The notes beneath the pieces are model-generated. The model worked only from the letters and a program-made list of their open reading frames with translations. It had not been told where the DNA came from and did not search any database. The translations under genes were made by a program, and so were the position numbers. Shown here in pieces: positions 44,701 to 53,404 of a stretch of 64,000 bases of DNA (within the stretch, counting starts at the first letter, position 1; each line of letters starts with the position of its first letter). The stretch spans positions 124,001-188,000 of the forward strand of contig NZ_JACIJM010000005.1 in assembly GCF_014199395.1 (NCBI RefSeq). Reading direction: 5' to 3'. The stretch comes from Yoonia ponticola. GTDB lineage: Bacteria > Pseudomonadota > Alphaproteobacteria > Rhodobacterales > Rhodobacteraceae.

Positions 44701-45726
44701 GTGTCTATGCAAGAGCCGGACCCAACCTTACGCCCCGAACGCCAGCCCGAAGATTCGGATCGCGCGTTGCGTCCGCAGACGCTGGATGAATTTATCGGAC
44801 AGCGCGATGCCCGTGCGAACCTGAAGGTGTTTATCGAGAGCGCTAAGCGGCGCGGCGAGGCGATGGATCACGCATTGTTTCATGGACCGCCGGGTTTGGG
44901 GAAGACGACGCTTGCGCAAATTATGGCGCGGGAATTGGGTGTGAATTTCCGGATGACATCTGGTCCGGTGCTGGCCAAGGCTGGTGATTTGGCCGCGATC
45001 CTGACCAATCTTGAAGCCCGCGATGTGTTGTTTATTGACGAAATCCACCGTCTTAATCCAGCGGTAGAAGAAGTGCTTTATCCGGCATTGGAAGACTTTG
45101 AACTGGACCTTGTGATCGGCGAGGGGCCCGCTGCGCGGACTGTTCGCATTGAACTGCAGCCATTTACGCTGGTCGGTGCGACCACACGTATGGGGCTCTT
45201 GACGACGCCGCTGCGGGATCGGTTCGGGATTCCGACGCGGCTTGAATTTTATAATGAAGATGAGCTGCATGAAATCGTGACGCGCGGGGCTCGACTGATG
45301 GGCGCACCTGCTGCCGATCTGGGCGCACGCGAAATTGCGAAACGCGCACGCGGAACGCCGCGTATAGCTGGACGATTACTGCGGCGTGTCGTCGATTTTG
45401 CAGTGGTCGATGGTGATGGCACCGTTACGCAAGAGATTGCAGATATGGCGCTGACACGGCTCGGCGTGGATGATCTGGGGCTAGATAGTGCGGATCGACG
45501 GTATTTGCGGCTGATTGGCGAAAGTTACGGAGGCGGTCCCGTTGGGATTGAAACGCTGTCCGCTGCGTTGAGCGAGAGCCGCGATAGTTTGGAAGATGTG
45601 ATTGAACCATATTTGCTGCAAAAAGGGCTGATCCAACGGACACCGCGCGGACGGATGTTGGCGCAAGCCGCGTGGCGGCACTTGGGTCTGGATGCGCCCA
45701 AAGGTCAGTCGGATATGTTTGGGTGA
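44701..45726 (+). CDS. ruvB: Holliday junction branch-migration ATPase RuvB
   Basis: Hexameric AAA+ motor that drives branch migration with RuvA. The 341 residues hold Walker [13 protein letters not shown], Walker [13 protein letters not shown], sensor 1 [19 protein letters not shown], and the arginine-finger region, then the C-terminal winged helix ([19 protein letters not shown]). GTG 44701 has AAGGAG at 6 bases; ATG 44707 with AAGGGG is equally plausible. Confidence 0.96.
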   Translation: MSMQEPDPTLRPERQPEDSDRALRPQTLDEFIGQRDARANLKVFIESAKRRGEAMDHALFHGPPGLGKTTLAQIMARELGVNFRMTSGPVLAKAGDLAAILTNLEARDVLFIDEIHRLNPAVEEVLYPALEDFELDLVIGEGPAARTVRIELQPFTLVGATTRMGLLTTPLRDRFGIPTRLEFYNEDELHEIVTRGARLMGAPAADLGAREIAKRARGTPRIAGRLLRRVVDFAVVDGDGTVTQEIADMALTRLGVDDLGLDSADRRYLRLIGESYGGGPVGIETLSAALSESRDSLEDVIEPYLLQKGLIQRTPRGRMLAQAAWRHLGLDAPKGQSDMFG

Positions 45727-45732
45727 GGTGAT

Positions 45733-45773
45733 CGATTTTTCTCGAAAAATCGTACAAATTTTCGAGAAAATTT
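45733..45773. repeat. two adjacent AT-rich palindromes after ruvB
   Basis: CGATTTTTC-TC-GAAAAATCG (45733-45752) and AAATTTTC-GA-GAAAATTT (45756-45773) lie side by side and can also pair with each other (TTCTCGAAAA with TTTTCGAGAA). They directly precede the 34-bp repeat at 45777. Confidence 0.6.
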
Positions 45774-45776
45774 GGG

Positions 45777-45810
45777 TGCCTCCGGCGGGAGTTGTTAAGG
45801 CGAAATGAAG
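45777..45810 (+). repeat. 34-bp dispersed repeat, copy 1
   Basis: Begins TGCCTCCGGCGGGAGTTGTT and ends GGCGAAATGAAG. It matches 60284-60317 at 32 of 34 positions. I recall this TGCCTCCGGCGGGAGT...AAATGAAG type of sequence as abundant between Roseobacter genes. Its ATGAAG end forms the start codon of the next gene. Confidence 0.7.
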
Positions 45811-46434
45811 ATGGAAGCGGATCAAGTCGCGGAGTTGTTTACGCGCGCAGACAGTACTTATCTCTGTACGCGGTGGGGGCGTCCGATTGTCCCTGTTGTT
45901 TTTGGTGTCGATGATGCGACGCTGGCCGTTTTTAAGGGCGCGATTGAGGCTGTCGTTGTCTTGGCTGGGCATAAGATGGACGAGACCGACATGGAGTTGG
46001 GCGCCAATCTGATGGTGTTTTTCTGTCGGGATTGGGAAGAGATGTTGGATTTGCCGCATCTGGATAAAATGCTGCCGGATTTAGGGCCGTTGGTAATGAA
46101 ATTGAAAGCTGCGGATGCTAATCAGTATCGCATGTTCCGGTTTGACGAGGCCGGTGCGATAAAGGCGGCGTTTGTGTTTTTGCGGATGGATGATGCGTTA
46201 GCGCAGGTGTCGGCCGATACTTTGGCGCTTTCGCAGGCTGTGCAGACGATTCTTTTGTGGTCTGATACTGCATTTCGCGATGCGTCGCCGCTGGCTGTTG
46301 TGAATGAACAGACGGTGTTGCGACCGGATGTCGCCGAGGTGATCCGTGCGGTTTATGATCCGGTGATGCCTGATGTTGCGCGTGATCCATCACATGCGTT
46401 GCGGTTGGCGGCGCGATTGGGCCCGACCGGATGA
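45805..46434 (+). CDS. hypothetical protein between ruvB and ybgC
   Basis: A 209-residue soluble protein, unrecognised. It reads as alpha/beta with an N-terminal MEADQVAELFTRADSTYLCTRWGRPIVPVVFG and acidic stretches (KMDETDMELG, DWEEMLDLPHLDKML). No signal peptide or membrane segment. The start is inside the 34-bp repeat: ATG 45805 or ATG 45811 (MEADQVAELF), the latter with equal claim. It overlaps ybgC by four bases (ATGA), so it is probably translated with the tol-pal genes. I have a weak memory of a homologue at this place in related genomes. Confidence 0.72.
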   Translation: MKMEADQVAELFTRADSTYLCTRWGRPIVPVVFGVDDATLAVFKGAIEAVVVLAGHKMDETDMELGANLMVFFCRDWEEMLDLPHLDKMLPDLGPLVMKLKAADANQYRMFRFDEAGAIKAAFVFLRMDDALAQVSADTLALSQAVQTILLWSDTAFRDASPLAVVNEQTVLRPDVAEVIRAVYDPVMPDVARDPSHALRLAARLGPTG

Positions 46435-46817
46435 CACATCAGTTTCCCGTTAAGGTTTATTATGAAGACACCGACATGGGCGGCGTCGTTTATTATGCCA
46501 ATTACTTGCGTTTTATTGAGCGTGCTCGCTCTGAGATTGTCGAAGAGTTGGGTGTCGATCAAAACGCGATGAAGGCGGATGGGCTGATTTTCGTCGTGAC
46601 CCGAGTTGTGGCGGATTATCTTGCGCCAGCGCGGTTGGGTGACGTTTTGTTTGTGAAAACGGATCATCGCGTCACGTCGCCTTTGCGTTGGGTGTTCGAT
46701 CAGGCAGTTTGGCGAGGGGATCAATGCCTGTTCAAAGCCGAAGTAACAGCGGTTTGCATGACAGTTGCAGGGCGTCCAACGCGGCTACCGGCGGAACTTC
46801 GCGCACGATTGGCGTAA
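46431..46817 (+). CDS. ybgC: tol-pal-associated acyl-CoA thioesterase YbgC
   Basis: Hotdog-fold thioesterase of 128 residues acting on acyl-CoA or acyl-ACP. The catalytic segment is YYEDTDMGGVVYYANYLRFIERAR, where the Asp and following Tyr/His-like region mark the 4-HBT type I family. It is first of the Tol-Pal group, 104 bp before tolQ. Its precise physiological substrate is unknown for the family. Confidence 0.94.
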   Translation: MTHQFPVKVYYEDTDMGGVVYYANYLRFIERARSEIVEELGVDQNAMKADGLIFVVTRVVADYLAPARLGDVLFVKTDHRVTSPLRWVFDQAVWRGDQCLFKAEVTAVCMTVAGRPTRLPAELRARLA

Positions 46818-46921
46818 AATCGAACAATTTGTGATGAATTGGGTCGTGGATTTTGTAATCGGCTTGCTTTAACACTACCTGCAACAGAGCCCGACAACGG
46901 GCCCAAGGGCAGAGCAGGTAT

Positions 46922-47590
46922 ATGGAACAAGACTTCACAATGTGGGCGCTGTTTGCGCGCGCGACGATCACCGTAAAACTCGTCATGATGATGCTGATGG
47001 CTGCATCTTTGTGGTGTTGGGCCGTGATCGTGGACAAGATCATTCAATATCGCAAGGCAAAGCGCGAGGCCGAGGTTTTTGATCGGGCATTCTGGTCAGG
47101 CGAGCCGTTAGACACTTTGTTTGACCAAATTGGTGCGAACCCGCGTGGCCAGAGCGAAAAGATTTTCGCCGCTGGTATGTTGGAATGGCGTCGGTCGCAT
47201 AAGCAGGACGGTAACCTGATTGCTGGCGCGCAGGCCCGTATTGATCGATCAATGGATGTCGCGATCGCCAAGGAATCTGCGAGGCTTTTGAAGGGCTTGC
47301 CTGTTTTGGCGACCACCGGTTCTACCGCGCCGTTTGTGGGGCTTTTCGGGACGGTTTGGGGCATTATGAATGCGTTTATCGAGATTGCTGAAGCCCAAAC
47401 AACCAACCTTGCGGTTGTCGCACCTGGCATTGCCGAGGCGTTGCTGGCGACTGGGCTTGGCCTGTTGGCCGCGATCCCTGCCGTGATTTTCTACAATAAA
47501 CTCAGCGCCGATGCCGACCGGATCACTGCCGGTTACGAAGCGTTTGCTGACGAATTCGCCACCATCCTTAGCCGTCAGTTGGATAGCTAA
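46922..47590 (+). CDS. tolQ: Tol-Pal system proton-channel subunit TolQ
   Basis: Inner-membrane motor subunit of Tol-Pal, homologous to ExbB/MotA, that with TolR uses the proton motive force for outer-membrane constriction. The 222 residues have one N-terminal helix (about 12-38), a large cytoplasmic loop, and two C-terminal helices around TTGSTAPFVGLFGTVWGIMNAF and EALLATGLGLLAAIPAVIFYN. The conserved Thr/Pro-rich motif GSTAPFVGLFGTVWG is intact. Confidence 0.95.
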   Translation: MEQDFTMWALFARATITVKLVMMMLMAASLWCWAVIVDKIIQYRKAKREAEVFDRAFWSGEPLDTLFDQIGANPRGQSEKIFAAGMLEWRRSHKQDGNLIAGAQARIDRSMDVAIAKESARLLKGLPVLATTGSTAPFVGLFGTVWGIMNAFIEIAEAQTTNLAVVAPGIAEALLATGLGLLAAIPAVIFYNKLSADADRITAGYEAFADEFATILSRQLDS

Positions 47591-47591
47591 T

Positions 47592-48059
47592 ATGGGGGCT
47601 GGTGTTATGAAATCAGATGCTGGCGGGGGCCGTAGGCGGCGTCGCCGGTCATCGCGCGGTCAACCGATTGCAGAAATCAACATCACGCCGTTTGTGGACG
47701 TGATGTTGGTGTTGCTGATTATCTTTATGGTTGCTGCACCGTTAATGACGGTTGGTATCCCTGTCGAACTGCCTGAAACCAGTGCAAACGCGCTGCCTTC
47801 TGACGATGAAGAGCCGTTGACGGTCACAATTACCGCTGATGGTCGCACCTTGATCCAGACCACGGAAACATCTCGTGATGAATTGGTGGTCAAGCTATCC
47901 GCGATTGCGGCTGAACGAACATCCGACCGCATATTCTTGCGCGCTGATGGTGCGAATCCGTGGAATACGGTTGCCGAAATCATGGGTGATTTGAACGCTG
48001 GCGGCTTTTCCAACATCGGTTTGGTCACGGATATCGCCCAACCGGACGCGAGCGAGTAA
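47592..48059 (+). CDS. tolR: Tol-Pal system protein TolR
   Basis: Partner of TolQ with one helix and a periplasmic domain. The 155 residues start with a basic cytoplasmic patch (GGGRRRRRRSSRG), then INITPFVDVMLVLLIIFMVA, where the Asp in FVDVML is the proton-carrying residue of TolR/ExbD. The periplasmic domain ends ADGANPWNTVAEIMGDLN. ATG 47592 is just after the tolQ stop; ATG 47607 is an alternative. Confidence 0.94.
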   Translation: MGAGVMKSDAGGGRRRRRRSSRGQPIAEINITPFVDVMLVLLIIFMVAAPLMTVGIPVELPETSANALPSDDEEPLTVTITADGRTLIQTTETSRDELVVKLSAIAAERTSDRIFLRADGANPWNTVAEIMGDLNAGGFSNIGLVTDIAQPDASE

Positions 48060-48065
48060 GCCAGA

Positions 48066-49202
48066 ATGGCCACACCGGGCACAATTACTTCTGGGGTAGG
48101 ACACGCGGGGCTCGTGATTTGGCTGGTCGCGGGATGGGGTTTCAACGCGGAGCCGCTGCCGTTTGAGGTGTCCGAAGTTTCGGTCGTCTCGGGCGAGGAA
48201 TACGAACGGATCGTTGCCGCGTCGACGCCGCAGCCCGGCACGGCTGACCCAAGTGTTCCACCAGTTCCCGAAGTCGATGAGGCTGCACCTGCGCCTGACG
48301 TTCCTGCGGAAACGGCTCCGACACAGACACAACCAGAAGTGGTTGAGCCACCTGCGCCTGAGACGCCACCTGCGACACCTGAACAGCCTGCCGAACCTGC
48401 GACAGTGACGGATGCGATCCCAGATTTGCCGCCCGCGCCGGAAACGCCTGCGCCCGGTGCGCCTGATTTGGCTGTGTCGCCACGCCCGCAAGAACGGCAA
48501 GCGGACCGGATTGCACCGACGCAAGTCGCACCTCCGCCCGAGGATGTGCCTGTGGCTGAGGTCGAAACTGCCAGTGCGGCGCCTGAACAGGAAACGCCCG
48601 CAGAAGTTGTGGAAGAACAGGTTGAAGAAGCCGCACCAGAAGAGGCGGCGACTGCGATTGTGCCCGAGGATACGGCGCCTTCGGGGGCAGTAGAAGCGTC
48701 CGTGCGTCCGGCTGTCCGCCCTAATCGGCCAACGCCTGCGCCGACGCCTGCACCTGTGACGCCTGCCGAAACATCCACAGCATCAAGCGATAATGTGAAT
48801 ACGAACGCCGTTGATGATGCGGCTGTCGCAGCGGCGGTTGCTGCAGCGGCTGCGGCAACTCAGCCGGATGTTCCCCAAGGGCCGCCGATGTCCGGATCAG
48901 AACGCGAAGGATTTCGTGTGGCTGTAAACCGGTGTTGGAACGTTGATCCGGGGTCTGTTGCGGCTCGGGTGACTATGGTTGTTGGGTTCAGCCTTGATCA
49001 AAACGGCAAAGTGCAGGGCGACGTGCGCCAAGTTTCTGCGTCTGGTGGTGATGGATCGGCACAAAGTACCGCATTTGAAGCGGCGCGGCGCGCAATTCTG
49101 CGCTGTCAGAACCCGAATGGGTATCAGTTGCCTGCTGATAAGTATGGTCAGTGGAAAGATGTTGAAATTACGTTTGATCCATCCGGAATGCGATTAAGGT
49201 AA
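48066..49202 (+). CDS. tolA: TolA-like protein with long Pro/Ala/Glu-rich spacer
   Basis: Periplasm-spanning link from TolQR to Pal/TolB. One N-terminal helix (HAGLVIWLVAGWGF) is followed by about 240 residues of Pro/Ala/Glu/Val-rich low complexity. The C-terminal TolA/TonB-like domain (about 280-378) contains VAVNRCWNVDPGS, FSLDQNGKVQGDV and AILRCQNPNGYQLP; its two Cys likely pair. E. coli TolA has a helical spacer, whereas this one is Pro-rich and extended. Weak overall similarity to E. coli TolA is usual in alphaproteobacteria. Confidence 0.9.
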   Translation: MATPGTITSGVGHAGLVIWLVAGWGFNAEPLPFEVSEVSVVSGEEYERIVAASTPQPGTADPSVPPVPEVDEAAPAPDVPAETAPTQTQPEVVEPPAPETPPATPEQPAEPATVTDAIPDLPPAPETPAPGAPDLAVSPRPQERQADRIAPTQVAPPPEDVPVAEVETASAAPEQETPAEVVEEQVEEAAPEEAATAIVPEDTAPSGAVEASVRPAVRPNRPTPAPTPAPVTPAETSTASSDNVNTNAVDDAAVAAAVAAAAAATQPDVPQGPPMSGSEREGFRVAVNRCWNVDPGSVAARVTMVVGFSLDQNGKVQGDVRQVSASGGDGSAQSTAFEAARRAILRCQNPNGYQLPADKYGQWKDVEITFDPSGMRLR

Positions 49203-49303
49203 ACGGCAAGAAATTGCGCATGGGGGTTGGAAACTTTTCCCCGTGACGCATGTTGTAGTTAATACGAGGGTGCAAGCGCACCTTGCGAAAATGAGGCGAG
49301 AGC

Positions 49304-50629
49304 ATGAAACGACTGTTGACCATTTTGCTGGCGGCGGCATTGACCGGCCCCCTTGCGGCCCCTGTTGTGGCACAGGATGGTCCTTTGCGGTTAACCATCA
49401 CGGACGGGGTTATCGAACCACTGCCGTTTGCGGTGCCGACGTTTGAGGCCGAGAACCCCGAAGCCGCGCAGGTCGCGGCTGACATTTCGCGGCTCGTCGC
49501 TGGTGATTTGACGGGCACTGGATTGTTCCGCGAAATTCCAGCCTCTGCGTTTATCGCGCAAGAGGCGTCGTTTTCGCAGCCGGTTTCTTATCCTGACTGG
49601 CGTGCGATCAATACGCAGGCGCTCATTAAGGGCTCTGTTGCGGTTAGCGGTCAAAATCTGACAGTGAAATTCCGTCTTTATGATGTGTTCTCTGGTGCGG
49701 AATTAGGTGGTGGTTTGCAGTTTGCAGGCACCGTTCCGGGCTGGCGTCGTATGGCGCACAAAGTTGCCGATGCTGCCTATTCGCGGATCACAGGCGAGGG
49801 TGGTTATTTCGATAGCCGCGTTGTTTTTGTGTCCGAAGCTGGTCCAAAAGATAACCGTGCGAAACGTCTTGCGATCATGGATTTTGACGGTGCGAACCTG
49901 CAATATTTGACGGATAGCAGTGCCATCGTGCTTGCACCGCGTTTTAGTCCGACGGGCGACCGCGTGCTTTATACGTCATATGAATCAGGCTTTCCGCGCA
50001 TTAACGTGCTGGATGTTGCGAATGTCGGTCGTCGTCAGTTGACAACTGCTGAAGGCGAAATGGCGTTCTCACCCCGGTTTTCTCGTGATGGTACACAAGT
50101 GATTTACAGCCTCTCGAATGGCGGTAACACAGATTTATACCGCACTGATTTGGCAAGCGGCGCGCATACGCGGCTGACATCTGCCCCGTCAATCGAGACG
50201 GCACCGTCGTTTAGCCCAGATGGGTCACAGATTGTTTTTGAAAGCGACAGGTCAGGCTCGCCGCAACTTTACATCATGTCCGCTGGCGGTGGTGAAGCGC
50301 AGCGTATCTCGTTCGGTGAAGGTCGTTACGGGACGCCGGTTTGGTCCCCGCGCGGCGATCAGATCGCATTTACCAAGCAGAACGCAGGTCGTTTTCATAT
50401 CGGTGTGATGCGTACCGATGGTAGCGAAGAACGTCTGTTAACCGCATCCCCATTGGATGAGGGCCCGACATGGTCGCCGAATGGCCGCGTGATTATGTTC
50501 TTCCGCGAGACATTGGGCGCTGGCGGCACCTCGGCGTTGTATTCAGTCGATGCGTCTGGTCGTAATTTGCAAGCGGTCCCCATCCAAGGCGGCGCGTCAG
50601 ACCCGACTTGGGGTCCATTGCAGCCATAA
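49304..50629 (+). CDS. tolB: Tol-Pal periplasmic beta-propeller protein TolB
   Basis: 441 residues: Sec signal peptide ([20 protein letters not shown], cleavage near VVAQD), an N-terminal domain that contacts TolA (about 25-160), and a six-bladed propeller built from repeats such as [47 protein letters not shown] and [14 protein letters not shown]. It shuttles between TolA and Pal during division. Located 101 bp after tolA with a modest ribosome-binding site. Confidence 0.96.
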   Translation: MKRLLTILLAAALTGPLAAPVVAQDGPLRLTITDGVIEPLPFAVPTFEAENPEAAQVAADISRLVAGDLTGTGLFREIPASAFIAQEASFSQPVSYPDWRAINTQALIKGSVAVSGQNLTVKFRLYDVFSGAELGGGLQFAGTVPGWRRMAHKVADAAYSRITGEGGYFDSRVVFVSEAGPKDNRAKRLAIMDFDGANLQYLTDSSAIVLAPRFSPTGDRVLYTSYESGFPRINVLDVANVGRRQLTTAEGEMAFSPRFSRDGTQVIYSLSNGGNTDLYRTDLASGAHTRLTSAPSIETAPSFSPDGSQIVFESDRSGSPQLYIMSAGGGEAQRISFGEGRYGTPVWSPRGDQIAFTKQNAGRFHIGVMRTDGSEERLLTASPLDEGPTWSPNGRVIMFFRETLGAGGTSALYSVDASGRNLQAVPIQGGASDPTWGPLQP

Positions 50630-50705
50630 AGCAAAGCGTGATTCACAGCATGGAAAAGACATGTTAAGATCACGCTAACAAATGAAGAATAATAGGAACG
50701 GGCAT

Positions 50706-51239
50706 ATGGTATTTTTGAAAAAAGCAGCGTTGGTGGGCCTTATTTTGGCGACTGCCGCGTGTACGAACCCTGATCGCTTTGGCGGCGCGGGTGGTGCTGG
50801 TACGGGTGCTGGCGCAAATGGTGCCGGATCAGCCGTGGCCCCAATTGCACCAACCGGTGCGAATGATCCGCGTAGCCCACAGTATTTCAGCCAAACGATC
50901 GGCGATCGGGTCCTGTTTGTCGTCGATAGTTCGACGCTTACGCCTGCAGGCCAGCAGACGTTGTCAGGTCAAGCGAACTGGTTGAAAACAAACGCTGATT
51001 ACCAAGCGATCATCGAAGGTCACGCCGACGAGCAAGGCACGCGGGAATACAACCTTGCCCTTGGAAACCGTCGTGCGAATGCTGTGCGCGAATACCTTGT
51101 GTCGCAAGGCGTTCCATCGTCCAGACTGCGCGTGATTTCATACGGTAAAGAACGCCCAATCGAGGTTTGTTCCTCCGCTGAATGCTATTCCCAGAACCGC
51201 CGCGCGGTGACGGTTATTGCTGCTGGCGGCCTAAGCTAA
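50706..51239 (+). CDS. pal: peptidoglycan-associated lipoprotein Pal
   Basis: Outer-membrane lipoprotein anchoring peptidoglycan through an OmpA-like domain. The 177 residues have a lipobox ending LATAAC (Cys 19), a Gly/Ala linker, and the OmpA_C domain with IIEGHADEQGTREYNLALGNRRA, where Asp and Arg bind diaminopimelate. I chose ATG 50706 (MVFLKKAAL) with AGGAACG upstream over ATG 50682, which would add polar residues to the signal. Confidence 0.95.
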   Translation: MVFLKKAALVGLILATAACTNPDRFGGAGGAGTGAGANGAGSAVAPIAPTGANDPRSPQYFSQTIGDRVLFVVDSSTLTPAGQQTLSGQANWLKTNADYQAIIEGHADEQGTREYNLALGNRRANAVREYLVSQGVPSSRLRVISYGKERPIEVCSSAECYSQNRRAVTVIAAGGLS

Positions 51240-51249
51240 GGACGAAATT

Positions 51250-52068
51250 ATGCGGCGTTTTCTAACACTTGCACTGGTTCTGGCCGTCACCCCTATGACG
51301 GTGGTGGCCCAGGATACGACGCTGGCAGATATTCGCCAGCAACTGGCCGTGCTTTATAGTGATATCAATGGGTTAAAGACTGAGTTGTCCACGACTGGTG
51401 GCCTGACGACCGGTACAGCGGGCAATACGCCGCTGGATCGGTTGAACGCTATCGAATCGGAATTGCAGCGGCTGACGTCCAAAACGGAAGAGCTGGAATT
51501 CCGCGTGAACAGGATCACTGTCGATGGCACGAACCGGATTGGCGATCTCGAATTTCGTCTGTGCGAGTTGGAAGATGGCTGTGATATCGGGCAGTTAGGC
51601 GACACGCCGTCACTGGGCGGCGTGGATAATGGTGCGAATGTACCGTCCGCGACACCGGCACCTGCGACGGGTACGCCTGCGATGGCGATTGGCGAACAAG
51701 CAGACTTTGAGCGGGCGCAGGAGGCGCTCGCATCCGGTGACTTTCGCGGCGCCGCTGACCTCCTTGAGACCTTCGGCACGTCCTATCCGGGCAGCCCAGT
51801 AAGCCAGCAAGCGCAGCTTTTGCGCGGTGATGCGTTGAATGGATTGAACGAAACCGCAGCGGCTGCGCGGGCCTATCTGAATTCGTTTTCCGGCAATCCC
51901 CAAGGTCAGTTTGCGCCAGAAGCATTGGTGAAATTGGGCGTCGCGTTGGGCGCTGTCGGCCAGATCCAAGACGGGTGCATCACCTTGGCGGAAGTCGAAG
52001 TGCGGTTTCCAGGCAACGCGAACGTGCTTCAAGCGCAATCCGCGATGCGCAACTTAGGGTGCCAATGA
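51250..52068 (+). CDS. cpoB: Tol-Pal/cell-division coordinator CpoB
   Basis: Periplasmic protein coordinating Tol-Pal with peptidoglycan synthesis. The 272 residues start with a signal peptide (cleavage near VVAQD), a coiled-coil trimerisation region (about 25-110, IRQQLAVLYSDINGLKTEL and LNAIESELQRLTSKTEELE) and a C-terminal TPR domain (QADFERAQEALASGDFRGAADLLETF and following helices). Last of the tol-pal genes, joined to tilS by an ATGA overlap. Confidence 0.93.
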   Translation: MRRFLTLALVLAVTPMTVVAQDTTLADIRQQLAVLYSDINGLKTELSTTGGLTTGTAGNTPLDRLNAIESELQRLTSKTEELEFRVNRITVDGTNRIGDLEFRLCELEDGCDIGQLGDTPSLGGVDNGANVPSATPAPATGTPAMAIGEQADFERAQEALASGDFRGAADLLETFGTSYPGSPVSQQAQLLRGDALNGLNETAAAARAYLNSFSGNPQGQFAPEALVKLGVALGAVGQIQDGCITLAEVEVRFPGNANVLQAQSAMRNLGCQ

Positions 52069-53318
52069 CGCCGACTGCGACATTCGCAGAGGGGCTATCG
52101 TTTCTTGATACTCACGAAAATGGCGACCGGATCGGGGTCGCCATTTCTGGTGGTAGCGATAGCACCGCCTTGCTTTTACTGGCGGTTGAGTGGGCAAAAA
52201 ACGCTGGAAAACAAGTGTTTGCTGCGACCGTCGATCATGGGTTGCGACCAGAAGCGGCGGGCGAGGCCTTGCAAGTTGCAAACCTGTGTGCCCGATTTTC
52301 GGTCCCTCATGAGACGCTTGTTTGGGCTGATTGGGACGGGGCGGGGAACCTACAATCGGAAGCGAGACAGGCCCGCTACGCGCTTTTGACTGCATGGGCA
52401 GAACGTCGGGATATTAACCATGTTTTGCTCGGTCATACGATGGATGATCAGGCCGAAACGGTGCTGATGAATCTTGCGCGTGGCTCTGGTGTAGATGGTT
52501 TAGCGGCCATGTCGCGCAGGAAGAACGGGTTGTTCGCACGGCCGTTGTTGCATGCGCGCAGGGCCGACTTACGTGATTACTTACAAGGAGTTGGCGTTCC
52601 TTGGATTGATGACCCTTCCAACGATGATCTGTCATATGATCGGGTGCGAGCGCGTCAAATGATGCCGTATCTGCAGGACTTGGGTCTGACGGCGGAACGC
52701 CTCATTGCGACGTCGCACCATATGCAGCGGGCGCGGACCAGTCTTAACCAAGCGGCATCCGATTTCGCACAAAAGCATGTACGGGTTGCAGGGGCTGACC
52801 TTGTTTTGGCCCAAGGTGTGTTCGATCTAGATCACGATGACACAACCGGGCGGGTTTTCGCGGCTGGTCTCAAATGGATCAGCGGATCGAATTTTCGACC
52901 TCGTTATAAGGCCTTACGCGATGCCGCTGACGCTGTGACTGCAGGACATACGAGGACGCTTCATGGCGTAAAGCTAGTCCCTGAGGACGGCGGTGTGCGG
53001 ATGATGCGCGAGGCCAGCGCATGTTCTGACGTGATAACGTCGCAAGGCGGTGAAGCGCATTTGATTTGGGATCACCGGTGGTCGATTTTTCCGACAACAG
53101 GTGGTGTTTGGCCCGCTCGTTTGCGTGTAAGTGTGTTGGGTGATAATATTAACGAAGTAAAAACGTGGCGAAATACAGGGGGTGAGCGGTCTTCTTTGAT
53201 GGCAACACCGGCTGTTTTCGACGGGGCAACGTTGCTTTCGGCCCCCGCGGCAGGCTTTTTCAATGGTTTTTCGACGCAATTTGTCGCGGATTTCCATAGA
53301 TCGCTGCTGACGCATTGA
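52065..53318 (+). CDS. tilS: tRNA(Ile)-lysidine synthase
   Basis: Converts C34 of tRNA-Ile(CAU) to lysidine so that it reads AUA. The N-type ATP pyrophosphatase P-loop is VAISGGSDSTALLLLA (residues about 26-41), followed by VDHGLRPEAAGEA, GHTMDDQAETVLMNLARGSGVDGLAAM and PWIDDPSNDDLSYDRVRAR. The 417 residues lack a long C-terminal extension. ATG 52065 overlaps the cpoB stop; the longer frame upstream is cpoB out of phase. Confidence 0.95.
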   Translation: MTPTATFAEGLSFLDTHENGDRIGVAISGGSDSTALLLLAVEWAKNAGKQVFAATVDHGLRPEAAGEALQVANLCARFSVPHETLVWADWDGAGNLQSEARQARYALLTAWAERRDINHVLLGHTMDDQAETVLMNLARGSGVDGLAAMSRRKNGLFARPLLHARRADLRDYLQGVGVPWIDDPSNDDLSYDRVRARQMMPYLQDLGLTAERLIATSHHMQRARTSLNQAASDFAQKHVRVAGADLVLAQGVFDLDHDDTTGRVFAAGLKWISGSNFRPRYKALRDAADAVTAGHTRTLHGVKLVPEDGGVRMMREASACSDVITSQGGEAHLIWDHRWSIFPTTGGVWPARLRVSVLGDNINEVKTWRNTGGERSSLMATPAVFDGATLLSAPAAGFFNGFSTQFVADFHRSLLTH

Positions 53319-53404
53319 ACTTAGGCTGTGAACGTCTATTTTACCTTTAACGCTTAGGTCCGACTCTGTCGGCACCGATTTTTCCGATTTTAAGGAGTGT
53401 CGCC

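Noticed and set aside
47660..48778. 372-codon minus-strand frame, Ser/Gly/Ala-rich
   Set aside because: It is the mirror of the Pro/Ala/Glu-rich tolA spacer; low complexity explains the open frame.
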